64,000 bases of DNA from Haloarcula regularis (GTDB lineage Archaea > Halobacteriota > Halobacteria > Halobacteriales > Haloarculaceae): the NCBI RefSeq assembly GCF_029338315.1, contig NZ_CP119794.1, positions 434,001-498,000 of the forward strand, in the 5' to 3' direction. The notes under the pieces are model-generated. The model was not told where the DNA came from. It searched no databases and saw only the letters and a list, made by a program, of their open reading frames with translations. Position 1 is the first letter of the stretch, and every line of letters begins with the position of its first letter. A program made the translations under genes and the position numbers. Shown here piece after piece: positions 52,378-61,006 of the stretch.

Positions 52378-52490
52378 CGTTCGTCTCACTGTACCGCCAG
52401 CCGTTCCATAAAAGGTTCGAAGAGGGGACACTCTTCCGTTGTTTGAAGTTTATTCCGCGCGTTCTTGTCACTCCAGCCCCAACGGCGGGT

Positions 52491-53833
52491 ATGGTCTCAC
52501 AGCGCCGACGTCAGTTCCTCCAGGCGGGCCTGCTCGGACTCGGCGGGCTCGCAGGGTGCGTGGGTCCGGGTGGGTCCGCGTCCTCGCGTACCGAAACGGA
52601 CGACGACAACGGGCCCTCGTCACCGTCCCCTGACGAGACGCCCGATCAGTCGCTCGCCTCGCTCGAACTCACCGGGGACCCGGTGGCGGACGGGTTCACC
52701 GCGCCCGTCGACGTCCTCGCGCCCCGGCCGGACGAGTACTTCGTCGCCGACCAGGCCGGTGTCGTCACTCGCATCGGTCCCGAGGGGGAGTCTCGCCCCG
52801 TCCTCGACGTCCGCGACCGGATGGTGTCCGTCAACGGCTACGACGAACGTGGCCTGCTCGGCCTGGCGCTGCACCCCGACTACGACGGCGACGGCCGCCT
52901 GTTTGTCAGGTACAGCGCGCCCAGACGGGACGGGACACCAGAGAACTTCTCGCATACGTTCGTGCTGGCCGAGTTCGAAGTCAGCGACGGAACCGTCGAC
53001 CGGGGGAGCGAACGGACCGTCCTGGAGATTCCCCAGCCACAGTCGAACCACAACGCCGGCGCTATCACGTTCGGGCCGGACGGGTACCTCTACGTGGCCG
53101 TCGGCGACGGCGGTGGTGGCGGCGACCGGGGACGGGGCCACGTCGACGACTGGTACGACGCCGTCGAGGGCGGCAACGGCCAGGACGTCACCGAGAACCT
53201 CCTCGGGAGTGTCCTCAGACTCGACGTGGACGACGCCCCCAGCGGCGAGTCCTACGGGATTCCGGACGACAACCCGCTCGTCGGGGAGTCCGGCCTCGAG
53301 GAACACTACGCCTGGGGCTTTCGCAACCCCTGGCGCTTCTCGTTCGGTCCGGACGGTCGATTCTTCGTCGCCGACGTCGGGCAAAACGAGTTCGAGGAGG
53401 TGAACCTCGTCGAACGGGGTGGGAACTACGGATGGAACGTCCGCGAGGCGACACATTGCTTCGATGCGTCGGATTGCCCGACCGAGACGCCGGACGGCCA
53501 GGCACTCGTCGACCCCATTATCGAGTACCCCCACGGTGGGAGCGATGTCTCGGGCGTCTCCGTCATCGGCGGATACCTCTACGACGGGGCGGCGATTCCG
53601 GCCCTCGAAGGACGGTACGTCTTCGCCGACTGGCGGGCGAACGGCCGCCTGTTCGTCGCGAGCGAGCACGACAGCGGCCGCTGGCCTGTCCGTGCTGTCC
53701 CCATCGTCGGCGAGGACGTAGGCCAGAACGTGCTCGCGTTCGGCCGGACGCCGGAGGGGGAGCTGCTCGTCTGTACGACCGAGCGCGCGTGGGTGGCGAG
53801 AGCGGCGTCGTGCACCGGATTCGGGAGCGCTGA
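52491..53833 (+). pseudogene. PQQ-type sugar dehydrogenase (Tat lipoprotein), frameshift at 3' end
   Basis: From the ATG at 52491: a twin-arginine signal (SQRRRQFLQAGLLGLGGLAG), lipobox LAGC (Cys23), then a six-bladed glucose/sorbosone dehydrogenase propeller: FTAPVDVLAPRPDEYFVADQ, GLLGLALHPDYDGDGRLFVR, QSNHNAGAITFGPDGYLYVA and HYAWGFRNPWRFSFGPDGRF. Near 53788 the frame changes; the expected ending VGGESGVVHRIRER lies in another frame with a stop at 53833. Without that, the frame runs in-frame through the following gene. It oxidises aldoses outside the cell, with PQQ as cofactor if available; PQQ genes are not in the window. Confidence 0.9.
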
Positions 53834-53930
53834 GTGTCGGCTATCCGATCTGGCTGCGGGAGGCAGTCGGCGTGGTACCATACCTGCCGATACGGTTTTA
53901 CGTCGTAACGCGATATCTTCGGGCGAGATG

Positions 53931-54533
53931 ATGGCAACGACCCACGCGCTCGTCGGGGTGGCCGTCGCGTCCGTCGTCGCAATCACCAACCCGGAGTACG
54001 CGGGTGTCGCGATGGTGGGGGCGTTCGCCGGCGGGGTGTTCCCCGACCTGGACCTCTACGTGGGCCACCGCAAGACGCTGCACTACCCGACGTACTACTG
54101 GGTGCTCGTCGGCGTCGCGGCGATGGCCGTGGCCGTCGCGAACACGCCGGTCACCGTCGGGGTCGGGTTCTTCCTGCTGGGGGCGGCCCTGCACTCGACG
54201 ATGGACATCTTCGGCGGGGGCCTCGAGTTGCGCCCCTGGGAGGCGGGGTCGGAACGTGCGGTGTACGACCACTTCCGGGGGCGCTGGCACGCCCCTCGCC
54301 GGTGGATTCGCTACGACGGATCGCCGGAGGACGCCCTCGTCGCCTCGGCCGTCGCGATCCCCGCACTCGCCGTGACGGACGGGCCGGTGGCGATGCTCGT
54401 CGCCGGGGCGGTACTGGTCTCGCTTGCCTACGCGCTGGTCCGCCGGCGGATACCGTGGCTGACGAAGCACGCGCTCCGGTTCGTCCCAGCGCCGCTGTAC
54501 GCCTACGTCCCCGACCGGTTCGTCGAGGGATGA
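53931..54533 (+). CDS. Membrane-bound metal-dependent hydrolase family (YdjM-like)
   Basis: 200 residues, about five helices. MATTHALVGVAVASVVAITN has the characteristic THALVG His; then GGVFPDLDLYVGHRKTLHYP supplies the DxDxxxxHR metal-binding motif, and later HSTMDIFGGGLELRPWE a third His/Asp set. This matches the YdjM/LexA-regulated membrane hydrolase family seen widely in haloarchaea. Start ATG at 53931 (a second ATG is 3 bp earlier); a TTTTACG box near 53894 is about 27 nt upstream. It is read in the same frame as the preceding gene only because that gene lost its frame. Confidence 0.88.
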   Translation: MATTHALVGVAVASVVAITNPEYAGVAMVGAFAGGVFPDLDLYVGHRKTLHYPTYYWVLVGVAAMAVAVANTPVTVGVGFFLLGAALHSTMDIFGGGLELRPWEAGSERAVYDHFRGRWHAPRRWIRYDGSPEDALVASAVAIPALAVTDGPVAMLVAGAVLVSLAYALVRRRIPWLTKHALRFVPAPLYAYVPDRFVEG

Positions 54534-54536
54534 CCC

Positions 54537-55124
54537 TCAGCGGCCGTCCTGGGTACCCTCGTCCCGGTCGACGAAGTTCTCGAGGTACTCGTCGCCGACG
54601 GCGATGACCACCAGCGCGCCGACGAGGTTGAAACAGAGGTCAAAGAGCGTGTCCGTCCGCCCGTAGGTCCGTAGCATGGGTTCGATGTCCAGCGCTTCCG
54701 CGGCGCTGTGGATGACGTACTCCGCGAGTTCCCAGGCGATGCCGGTCAGGCCGACGGCACCCAGGACGGTCGCAGTGGGGTCGTTCCCACGCCGTCGCGT
54801 GACGACGTGGACGAGGCTGCCGACCAGCGTCGCCGAGTGGGTGTGCGTGAGGTGGTCCCACCACCAGACGTCGTCGTAGGGGCCGAGCATGCCGACGGCG
54901 TGGGTCACCATCGCCGACCCGGTGTACAGGCGCTGCCACGGCAGAAACTCGACGTCGTACCTGGATTCGATGGCCCGCGGGAGGAAGGTTCCGGCCAGCG
55001 AGAGCACGGCGTTGACCGCTGCACTCCAGTTCCGCCGACGGACGCCGACGAAGAAGATGGCGACGAGTGTGACTCTGATGCCCCGCTCGGCGTTCCGAGC
55101 GAGGCCGGTGGAAGATGACGACAC
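54537..55124 (-). CDS. YjdF/DUF2238-like integral membrane protein
   Basis: 195 residues, five or six helices. Signature WWWDHLTHTHSATLVGSLVH and GIAWELAEYVIHSAAEAL, followed by GRTDTLFDLCFNLVGALVVI with conserved His, Glu and Asp residues in the membrane plane. The pattern is that of the DUF2238/YjdF group. The start used is GTG at 55124 (MSSSSTGLARNAERGIRV). Function unknown. Convergent with the YdjM-like gene, 3 bp apart. Confidence 0.8.
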   Translation of the reverse strand: MSSSSTGLARNAERGIRVTLVAIFFVGVRRRNWSAAVNAVLSLAGTFLPRAIESRYDVEFLPWQRLYTGSAMVTHAVGMLGPYDDVWWWDHLTHTHSATLVGSLVHVVTRRRGNDPTATVLGAVGLTGIAWELAEYVIHSAAEALDIEPMLRTYGRTDTLFDLCFNLVGALVVIAVGDEYLENFVDRDEGTQDGR

Positions 55125-55185
55125 TGAGACTCGTTTCGTATCTGACGGATGGCGTCGAAAAATGTGTTTCGCCCGCGAAGGGATG

Positions 55186-55779
55186 TCAGTCGTCGGCCGG
55201 CACCGCCGCGTCGCCGTGGGTCACCTCGTCGCCCATGAGCGTCATGAACTCCGCGAGCCACTCGGGGTGGTCCGGCCAGGCCTGGCCCGTCACGAGGTTC
55301 CGGTCGCGGACGACGCCGTCGACCCACGTGCACCCGGCGGCCTCACACTCGGGCCGACAGGCCGGGTACGACGTCGCCTCGTACCCGTCGAGGACGCCCG
55401 CGGCGGCGAGGATCTGCGGGCCGTGACAGAGCGCCGCGACGGGCTTGTCGGCCTCGAAGAAGTGCTGTACCGCCTCGATGACCGACTCGTAGGTCCGGAG
55501 GTACTCGGGTGCGCGGCCGCCGGGGACGACCAGCGCGTCGTAGTCGCCGGGGTCGATGTCGGCCATCGTCGCGTTCAGCTCGAAGTCGTGGCCACGGGCC
55601 TCCATGTACGTCTGGTCGCCACGGAAGTCGTGGACGGCCGTCTTGATCTTCTCGCCGGCTTCCTTGTCCGGACAGACCGCGTGGACGTCGTGACCGACCA
55701 TCTGCAGTGCCTGGAACGGGACCAGTATCTCGGCGTCCTCGCCGAAGTCGCCGACTATCATCAGGATGTCGTTGCTCAT
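55186..55779 (-). CDS. DJ-1/PfpI family protein
   Basis: 197 residues: MSNDILMIVGDFGEDAEILV, a conserved Glu in the first helix-strand loop, and nucleophile elbow AALCHGPQILAAAGVLDGY with the reactive Cys (residue about 116). The tail CRPECEAAGCTWVDGV has extra cysteines. Haloarchaeal DJ-1/PfpI proteins are variously proteases, glyoxalase III-like deglycases or chaperones. ATG at 55779, three codons inside a GTG. Confidence 0.92.
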   Translation of the reverse strand: MSNDILMIVGDFGEDAEILVPFQALQMVGHDVHAVCPDKEAGEKIKTAVHDFRGDQTYMEARGHDFELNATMADIDPGDYDALVVPGGRAPEYLRTYESVIEAVQHFFEADKPVAALCHGPQILAAAGVLDGYEATSYPACRPECEAAGCTWVDGVVRDRNLVTGQAWPDHPEWLAEFMTLMGDEVTHGDAAVPADD

Positions 55780-55844
55780 TGGTTCCACCGTTCGTACGTT
55801 CTCGCTCGGCGGAAATAAAGACAGAGGTGAATTATCAGATTACT

Positions 55845-56639
55845 TTATTCCGGCGTCTCCTCGAAGAGCCGCCCCACCTCGGCGAGCGAGTCGAGGACGT
55901 AGTCCGGTCGAACGTCGCTGCGGGCGAGGTCGGCCTCGTCAGTGACGCCCGTCGTGACGAGCGCCGTCGTCATGCCGGCTCGCGCCCCCATGGCGATGTC
56001 CGTATCGAGGCGGTCCCCGACCACCAGGCACTCCTCGGGCTGACGGCCGAGCCGGTCGAGGGCTGCGTCGACGGCCACCTGCGAGGGTTTACCCAGGACG
56101 GCGTCCGGGTCCCGGTCGACGACGCCGGCGATGGCGTTGATGATGGCGCCCGAGCCAGGGGTGGCCCGCCCGTCTTCGTCGGGGAACGTCCGGTCCGGGT
56201 CGGTCCCGAGGAATGTCGTGTCCTCGTCGACGGCACGGAGCGACGCCACCAGGTCGCGGTAGTGAAACGAGTCCGTCCACGAGGCCAGCAGGACGTCGGC
56301 CGCCGCCGGGTCCGAGACGACGTCGACCGATGTTCCGCGGACGTGCGCCCGGAGCGGGTCGCTGCCGACGACGAACACCCGGTCGCCGGCGTGCTGCGAG
56401 TCGAGGTACTCACAGGTGACGACCACCGACGAGCAGGCTTCGCCCGGGCGGGCGTCGACGCCGAGGGCACCGAGTCGCTCGACGTACTCGGTGCCGTCGT
56501 GGAGCGGGTTGTTCGAGAAGAAACAGATGTCGGCCCCCTGACGCCGTATCTCGTCGATGGCGTCGGAGACGCCAGGCAGGAGGGTGTCGCCGCGGTAGAC
56601 GGTTCCGTCCAGATCCAGAATTACACCCCCGTAGGTCAT
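55845..56639 (-). CDS. HAD-IIA family hydrolase (NagD/AraL-like)
   Basis: 264 residues. HAD motif I GVILDLDGTVYRGDTLLPGV, motif II FFSNNPLHDGTEYVERL, the C2a cap domain (about 75-180), motif III GKPSQVAVDAAL (Lys) and motif IV VVGDRLDTDIAMGARAGM. This is the p-nitrophenylphosphatase/AraL-like subgroup acting on small phosphate esters such as sugar phosphates or AMP; substrate not predictable. ATG at 56639. Confidence 0.95.
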   Translation of the reverse strand: MTYGGVILDLDGTVYRGDTLLPGVSDAIDEIRRQGADICFFSNNPLHDGTEYVERLGALGVDARPGEACSSVVVTCEYLDSQHAGDRVFVVGSDPLRAHVRGTSVDVVSDPAAADVLLASWTDSFHYRDLVASLRAVDEDTTFLGTDPDRTFPDEDGRATPGSGAIINAIAGVVDRDPDAVLGKPSQVAVDAALDRLGRQPEECLVVGDRLDTDIAMGARAGMTTALVTTGVTDEADLARSDVRPDYVLDSLAEVGRLFEETPE

Positions 56640-56691
56640 CTACCGGGGTTTGGGGCCCGAGAGACAAAAAGCCGTCTCGCCCGACCCGACG

Positions 56692-57393
56692 TCACCGACG
56701 CCGTGACCCGGCCAGTGGCGTCGGCGGCGCCAGGGAGACCTCGATACCGGGGCTGTAGTGGACCAGCGGGTCGGCGACGGCACCCTCAAGCCCCACCAGC
56801 TCGAGAGGTGCACTCCCGACGGACGCCTCGACCGGGACGAGTCGCCAGGGGTCGTGCCCGACGCTCCCGACGAGGCGCGTCCCGGCGGGCCCCGTCGCGA
56901 AGTAGCGCTCACGCTCGACGAGGAAGCCCGCGAGCGAGTCTGGCGGTGCCGTCGTCCCGTCGCTATCCGCGGGCGTGTACTCGACGTCCAGTGCTCGGCG
57001 ACCGTCCACGTCGAGCGTCCGGCGGGTCGACCCACCGGCCCCGTGGCGGACGGCGAGACGCCCGCGGCGATAGGGGAGGCCGAGCAGGCGGCCGGCCGCC
57101 TCCCGCGTGAACCGGTCGTCGGTGTACAGACCGAGGAAGTAGACCCCGCGCTGGTCGGTCGGCCCCCGGACGTACGTCCGCAGGTTCACGGCAGCGGCCG
57201 GCCGCGTCAGGTCGACGCCGAACGCCCGGACGCGCTCGACGGTGTGCGCGACCGCCGAGATCCACGCGTCCCCGTCGACGGCCTCGACGGTGAGCCAGTC
57301 GGGCACCACCAGTCTCGGGGCGTCGGGGTCGACCGGCCAGTGACAGAAGCACACGTCGTCGAGCGTCGTCCGCAGCGGGCTGACCGAGACCAC
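56692..57393 (-). CDS. DUF2071 (YqjF-like) family protein, paralogue 1
   Basis: 233 residues. Start MVSVSPLRTTLDDVCFCHWP and the hallmark pattern VDPDAPRLVVPDWLTVEAVD, RPAAAVNLRTYVRGPTDQRG, VYFLGLYTDDRFTREAAGRL, LPYRRGRLAVRHG. DUF2071/YqjF proteins are a widespread family with no settled function, sometimes linked to acetoacetate decarboxylase-like folds. Downstream of paralogue 2 on the same strand (44 bp), clearly a tandem duplication. Confidence 0.9.
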   Translation of the reverse strand: MVSVSPLRTTLDDVCFCHWPVDPDAPRLVVPDWLTVEAVDGDAWISAVAHTVERVRAFGVDLTRPAAAVNLRTYVRGPTDQRGVYFLGLYTDDRFTREAAGRLLGLPYRRGRLAVRHGAGGSTRRTLDVDGRRALDVEYTPADSDGTTAPPDSLAGFLVERERYFATGPAGTRLVGSVGHDPWRLVPVEASVGSAPLELVGLEGAVADPLVHYSPGIEVSLAPPTPLAGSRRR

Positions 57394-57437
57394 GTCCCCT
57401 GCTTGGGGCAGGACCGCAATCAGTGTAGCGCCCGGCC

Positions 57438-58118
57438 CTACAACCGGTGGAGGACGCCAGCGGAGACGTCGATGCCCTCGCTGTAGTGGACGAGCGGGTC
57501 GCCGTCGGGGTACTCGAAGCCGTTGACGTCGAAGAGCTCGTTCCGGCGGACGTCGGCCGTCCCGCCCTCCAGTGGCCAGGGCTCGTGGTTGATGTCGGCG
57601 TAGTAGACCTGCCCGTTCTCCGCGCTTGCGTAGAACCGGTACCGCTCGACGAGGAACTGCTCCAGCGAGTGTGTGTCGGGTGTCGACGGCGCTCCGTCAC
57701 CCTCGTAGGTCACGTCGAACCGGGCCGTCGGCCCGTTCGTCCCGGGCCGCTCGCTCTGGAACCGCACTCGACCGTCGCGGGACTCGACGCGCATCGACGC
57801 CGAGTAGTACGGCAGCATGAACAGTCGACGGGCGAGGCGGACGCTGAGCGCGTCGTCGGCGTCCAGGTTGTAGAAGTACACCCCGGGGGTCCCGCCGGCG
57901 CGGACGTAGGTTCGCAGGTTCAACTCGCCGAACGAGCGGCCGACAGGGCTCCCCCGGGGCCTGATGTCGGCCATCCGGAAGGGAACGACACCCAGGTACG
58001 CGTCGCCGTCGTAGGTGTCGACGGTCAACGGGTCGGGGAGGGTCTCGGCGACGACGGACGGGTCGACCGGCCAGTGGAGGAATCCCACGTCCCGCCAGCG
58101 CATCCGGAGGATGTCCAT
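57438..58118 (-). CDS. DUF2071 (YqjF-like) family protein, paralogue 2
   Basis: 226 residues: MDILRMRWRDVGFLHWPVDP, VVAETLPDPLTVDTYDGDAY, GELNLRTYVRAGGTPGVYFY, LARRLFMLPYYSASMRVESR. Same fold as the neighbour (LHWPVDP against CHWPVDP, NLRTYVR in both, YVRxGxxxGVYF in both). This one is the more canonical YqjF. ATG at 58118. Divergent from the macro-domain gene, 93 bp apart. Confidence 0.92.
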   Translation of the reverse strand: MDILRMRWRDVGFLHWPVDPSVVAETLPDPLTVDTYDGDAYLGVVPFRMADIRPRGSPVGRSFGELNLRTYVRAGGTPGVYFYNLDADDALSVRLARRLFMLPYYSASMRVESRDGRVRFQSERPGTNGPTARFDVTYEGDGAPSTPDTHSLEQFLVERYRFYASAENGQVYYADINHEPWPLEGGTADVRRNELFDVNGFEYPDGDPLVHYSEGIDVSAGVLHRL

Positions 58119-58211
58119 ACCAGCCGTACGTACTCGAGGACTTTCGGCCTGTCGTGAGAGGTGTCCCCACGCTCCCGGCAACGCTTTGACCACGGGGCCG
58201 ACGGCCCACGT

Positions 58212-58715
58212 ATGGACTTCGAGGTCATCCAGGGCGACATCGCCGCCCAGTCGGCGGACGTACTGGTCAACGCCGCGAACACGAGCCTCCACATGGGGTC
58301 GGGGGTCGCCGGGGCGCTCAAACGGGCGGCCGGCGCGGGGCTGGACGACGAGGCCGTCTCGAAGGGGCCGGTCGAACTCGGCGGCGTCGCGACGACGGAC
58401 GCGTACGACCTGGACGCCGAGTACGTGATTCACGCGGCGGCGATGCCTCCGGGCGGGTCTTCCACAGCCGACAGCATCCGCGACGCCACGCGGAACGCCC
58501 TCGAGGAGGCCGACGCGCTGGGCTGTGCGTCGATGGTCCTCCCGGCGCTCGGGTGTGGCATCGCCGGGTTCGACTTCGAGGACGGTGTCCGAATCATCTG
58601 TGAGACCATCGGGGCGTTCGACCCCGACTCGCTCGAGGACGTCCGGCTCATCGCCTACTCCGACGAGGACTACGAGCGCATCCGGCGCGTGGCAGACGAG
58701 GTACACACGGCGTGA
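58212..58715 (+). CDS. Macro-domain protein (ADP-ribose hydrolase/binding)
   Basis: 167 residues, one macro domain: MDFEVIQGDIAAQSADVLVN, then AANTSLHMGSGVAGALKRAA (Asn and the GSGVAGA diphosphate loop), MVLPALGCGIAGFDFEDGVR. It should bind ADP-ribose or its O-acetylated form; the Asn and the G-rich loop match active MacroD-type hydrolases, where substrate-assisted catalysis removes ADP-ribose from proteins or nucleic acids. It overlaps by 4 nt (GTGA) the next gene. Confidence 0.93.
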   Translation: MDFEVIQGDIAAQSADVLVNAANTSLHMGSGVAGALKRAAGAGLDDEAVSKGPVELGGVATTDAYDLDAEYVIHAAAMPPGGSSTADSIRDATRNALEEADALGCASMVLPALGCGIAGFDFEDGVRIICETIGAFDPDSLEDVRLIAYSDEDYERIRRVADEVHTA

Positions 58716-58984
58716 CGGACCTCGACAGACCGGCCGACACCGGGGCCACCGAACCCGAGTCGGACGGCCCCGTCCGCTGTCCGGTCTGTGGCGCAGACTT
58801 CGAGTCGGTGTCGGTCCACGACGAGGGGCTGATGGTGAACCTGCTCGACAACGAGCGGTTCAGGCGCGTCTGTTTCCAGCCAGTCAGCGACGACGACGGA
58901 ACGCCGCTGGTCCGCTTCTTCCATCACACGCACGAGCAGGCCGGGACGGGCCAGCCCGGAACCCGCGGCGGGCGGGTCCCCTGA
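58712..58984 (+). CDS. Zinc-knuckle protein coupled to macro domain gene
   Basis: 90 residues, GTG start at 58712 overlapping the macro-domain stop. VRCPVCGADFESVSVHDEGL has a CPVC knuckle, followed by a conserved RVCFQPV and RFFHHTHEQAG His cluster, together plausible metal ligands. I do not recognise the family, but translational coupling to a macro-domain protein suggests joint action, for instance in nucleic-acid or ADP-ribosyl metabolism (inference). Confidence 0.75.
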   Translation: MTDLDRPADTGATEPESDGPVRCPVCGADFESVSVHDEGLMVNLLDNERFRRVCFQPVSDDDGTPLVRFFHHTHEQAGTGQPGTRGGRVP

Positions 58985-58996
58985 CGGCGACGGCGC

Positions 58997-59284
58997 TCAG
59001 GTCAGCACCAGTCGGCCCGCGCGCCACTCCCACAGGACCTCCAGCGTGAGCCAGACCAGCAGCCAGGCGGCCAGGAAGGTAAACACCAGCAGCGTCGACG
59101 AGAGGTAGTGCAGGACCTCGCTGGCAGCCGCTAGCGCGGGGTAGACCATCGCGGTTCCGACGAGCGTCAGCGCGAACCCGACGAAGCCGGTGACGTAGTG
59201 TTCGACGGGGTCGACCGGGAGCCCATCCGGAGCGTCCGCTCCGCACGTGCGTCCCGACTGCACCCGGTCGTCGGTCCGTGACAT
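58997..59284 (-). CDS. Conserved two-helix membrane protein
   Basis: 95 residues. Cytoplasmic acidic N-terminus (MSRTDDRVQSGRTCGADAPD), then helices at about 32-53 (TGFVGFALTLVGTAMVYPAL) and 60-85 (YLSSTLLVFTFLAAWLLVWL), ending WEWRAGRLVLT. An alternative ATG lies two codons upstream (59290). Convergent with the preceding gene. Family not recognised. Confidence 0.72.
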   Translation of the reverse strand: MSRTDDRVQSGRTCGADAPDGLPVDPVEHYVTGFVGFALTLVGTAMVYPALAAASEVLHYLSSTLLVFTFLAAWLLVWLTLEVLWEWRAGRLVLT

Positions 59285-59405
59285 GGGCATTGCTCACACA
59301 CCTCATCTAGACGAACGGGATGGTTCTATTTAATCTTTGACACCACCGGCACCCTGCCCGGGGTGACCTGCCCGCCGAGGGGCACGGACCGGTCGGCGGT
59401 GGCGC

Positions 59406-59837
59406 TCAGTCGACCGCTTCCTCGAGGAGTCCCGTCACGGCCTTCGCGGCGTCCTGGAAGGCCTCGACCTCCATCTCGTCGGTCGTCAGGAGGACGCCGA
59501 TGCCGTCACCGAGGAGGCGGATGACGTAGCCGTCGTCGTGGATCCGTACGGTGAACTCGTAGGTCCCGATGCTGGAGGGGTCGCTCGGGACGGAGAGCAC
59601 CGACCGGACCGGCGCCTCGTCGAAGCCGATGCGTTCGAACTCGACCAGCCGCGACTTGACCTCCATGGCGCCCTGCTGGGTCTCGTAGAGGTCCTTGCGG
59701 ACGTAGAGCAGGTCCATGTCTCGTTCTGTGAAGTAGATGACGCTGCGGAGGGTATCGCCCAGCGTCGTCCGGGCGGCGCTGATGAGGCTGTCGGCGAACG
59801 TGGTGTCGATGCCGGTGCTGAACGGGACAGAGTACAT
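59406..59837 (-). CDS. Conserved haloarchaeal protein, unknown function
   Basis: 143 residues: MYSVPFSTGIDTTFADSLIS, TLRSVIYFTERDMDLLYVRK, GTYEFTVRIHDDGYVIRLLG, ending AAKAVTGLLEEAVD. Alternating strands and helices without cysteines or membrane segments; acidic. It looks like a roadblock/profilin-like alpha-beta protein, but this is impression only. I recall relatives of this protein as a common uncharacterised haloarchaeal family. ATG at 59837 follows an A/T-rich promoter (TTAAAGTTATG). Confidence 0.78.
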   Translation of the reverse strand: MYSVPFSTGIDTTFADSLISAARTTLGDTLRSVIYFTERDMDLLYVRKDLYETQQGAMEVKSRLVEFERIGFDEAPVRSVLSVPSDPSSIGTYEFTVRIHDDGYVIRLLGDGIGVLLTTDEMEVEAFQDAAKAVTGLLEEAVD

Positions 59838-59988
59838 GCGCCCCGTAGGGATTCTGACATCTTAAAGTTATGTGTCGGATTTCCCCTCAATCATTCGAAA
59901 TCGGGGCGAAGAACGGCGATGGAACAGCAAATCTCCTGGAAGCAACTGTGGCTGCGGGCGCGTCCATCCTGGTCGGGGCCTCCGTCCG

Positions 59989-60966
59989 TCACTCGTGGCC
60001 GGACACGCGGACCGGCTCGTACGGTTCCTCGAGCCACTCGACGTCGCTCGCCGAGAGGTCGATGTCGAGGGCGGCGACGGCGTCCTCCAGGTGTTCGATG
60101 CTCGTGGTGCCGACGATGGGTGCGTCGACCCACTCCTTCTCGAGGACCCACGCCAGCGCGATCTGGGCCATCGAGGCGTCGTACTCGTCGGCCAGCTCCT
60201 GGACGCGCTCGTTGACCTGGCGGCCGTTCCCCTCGAAGTAGGGGTGGCCCCGGGCGTGGTCGTCCGTCTCGCCGCGCGTGGTCGCCTCGAACTCCTCGTG
60301 GGGCCGGGTGAGATAGCCCCGCGCGAGCGGACTCCACGGGATGACGCCGACGTCCTCCTTGTCACACAGCGGCAGCATCTCGCGTTCCTCCTCGCGGTAG
60401 AGCAGGTTGTAGTGGTTCTGCATCGTCAGGAACCGTTCCAGCCCCTCGCGGTCGCTGGTGTGGAGCGCCTCGGCGAACTGGTGGGCCCACATCGACGACG
60501 CGCCGACGTACCGCGTCTGGTTCCGGCGCACCAGGTCGTCGAGGGCCCGCATCGTCCCCTCGATAGGCGTATCGTAGTCCCACCGGTGGATCTGGTAGAG
60601 GTCGACGGTGTCCATCCCCAGGCGGGAAAGCGAGTTCGCACACTCCTGTTCGAGGGCCTTCCGCGAGAGCCCCGCCGAGTTGGGGTTGTCCTCGTCCATC
60701 CGGTGGAATCCCTTCGTCGCGACGACCTGTGCATCGCGGTCGTAGTCCGCCAGGACGTTCCCGAGGACCCGCTCCGATTCGCCCAGCGAGTACATGTTGG
60801 CGGTGTCGAAGAAGTTGATGCCCAGGTCGATGGCGCGCTCGATGATCTCGCGGCTCTCGGGTTCCTCGAGGACCCAGTCCCGCCAGTCGGAGGTCCCGAA
60901 ACTCATACACCCCAGACAGAGGCGGCTGACTTCAACGCCGGTCGAACCGAGTGTCGTGTACTCCAT
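59989..60966 (-). CDS. Aldo/keto reductase
   Basis: 325 residues, TIM-barrel AKR. Catalytic tetrad Asp-Tyr-Lys-His visible in INFFDTANMYSLGESERVLG, VVATKGF and VDLYQIHRWDYDTPIEG; NADPH-binding end GTTSIEHLEDAVAALDIDLS. The closest recognisable group is the potassium-channel-beta/YajO-type reductases. ATG at 60966 (MEYTTLGSTGVEVSRLCLGC). It lies 40 bp 5'-ward of the ABC permease terminus, on the same strand; separate function expected. Confidence 0.93.
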   Translation of the reverse strand: MEYTTLGSTGVEVSRLCLGCMSFGTSDWRDWVLEEPESREIIERAIDLGINFFDTANMYSLGESERVLGNVLADYDRDAQVVATKGFHRMDEDNPNSAGLSRKALEQECANSLSRLGMDTVDLYQIHRWDYDTPIEGTMRALDDLVRRNQTRYVGASSMWAHQFAEALHTSDREGLERFLTMQNHYNLLYREEEREMLPLCDKEDVGVIPWSPLARGYLTRPHEEFEATTRGETDDHARGHPYFEGNGRQVNERVQELADEYDASMAQIALAWVLEKEWVDAPIVGTTSIEHLEDAVAALDIDLSASDVEWLEEPYEPVRVSGHE

Positions 60967-61006
60967 ACCCACGGCGACCGCCGAGCATAAAAAGGGAGGA
61001 CCTGAT

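Noticed and set aside
58119..58706. N-terminal extension of the DUF2071 paralogue 2 frame to 58706
   Set aside because: It is antisense to the macro-domain gene; the ATG at 58118 gives the normal family length.
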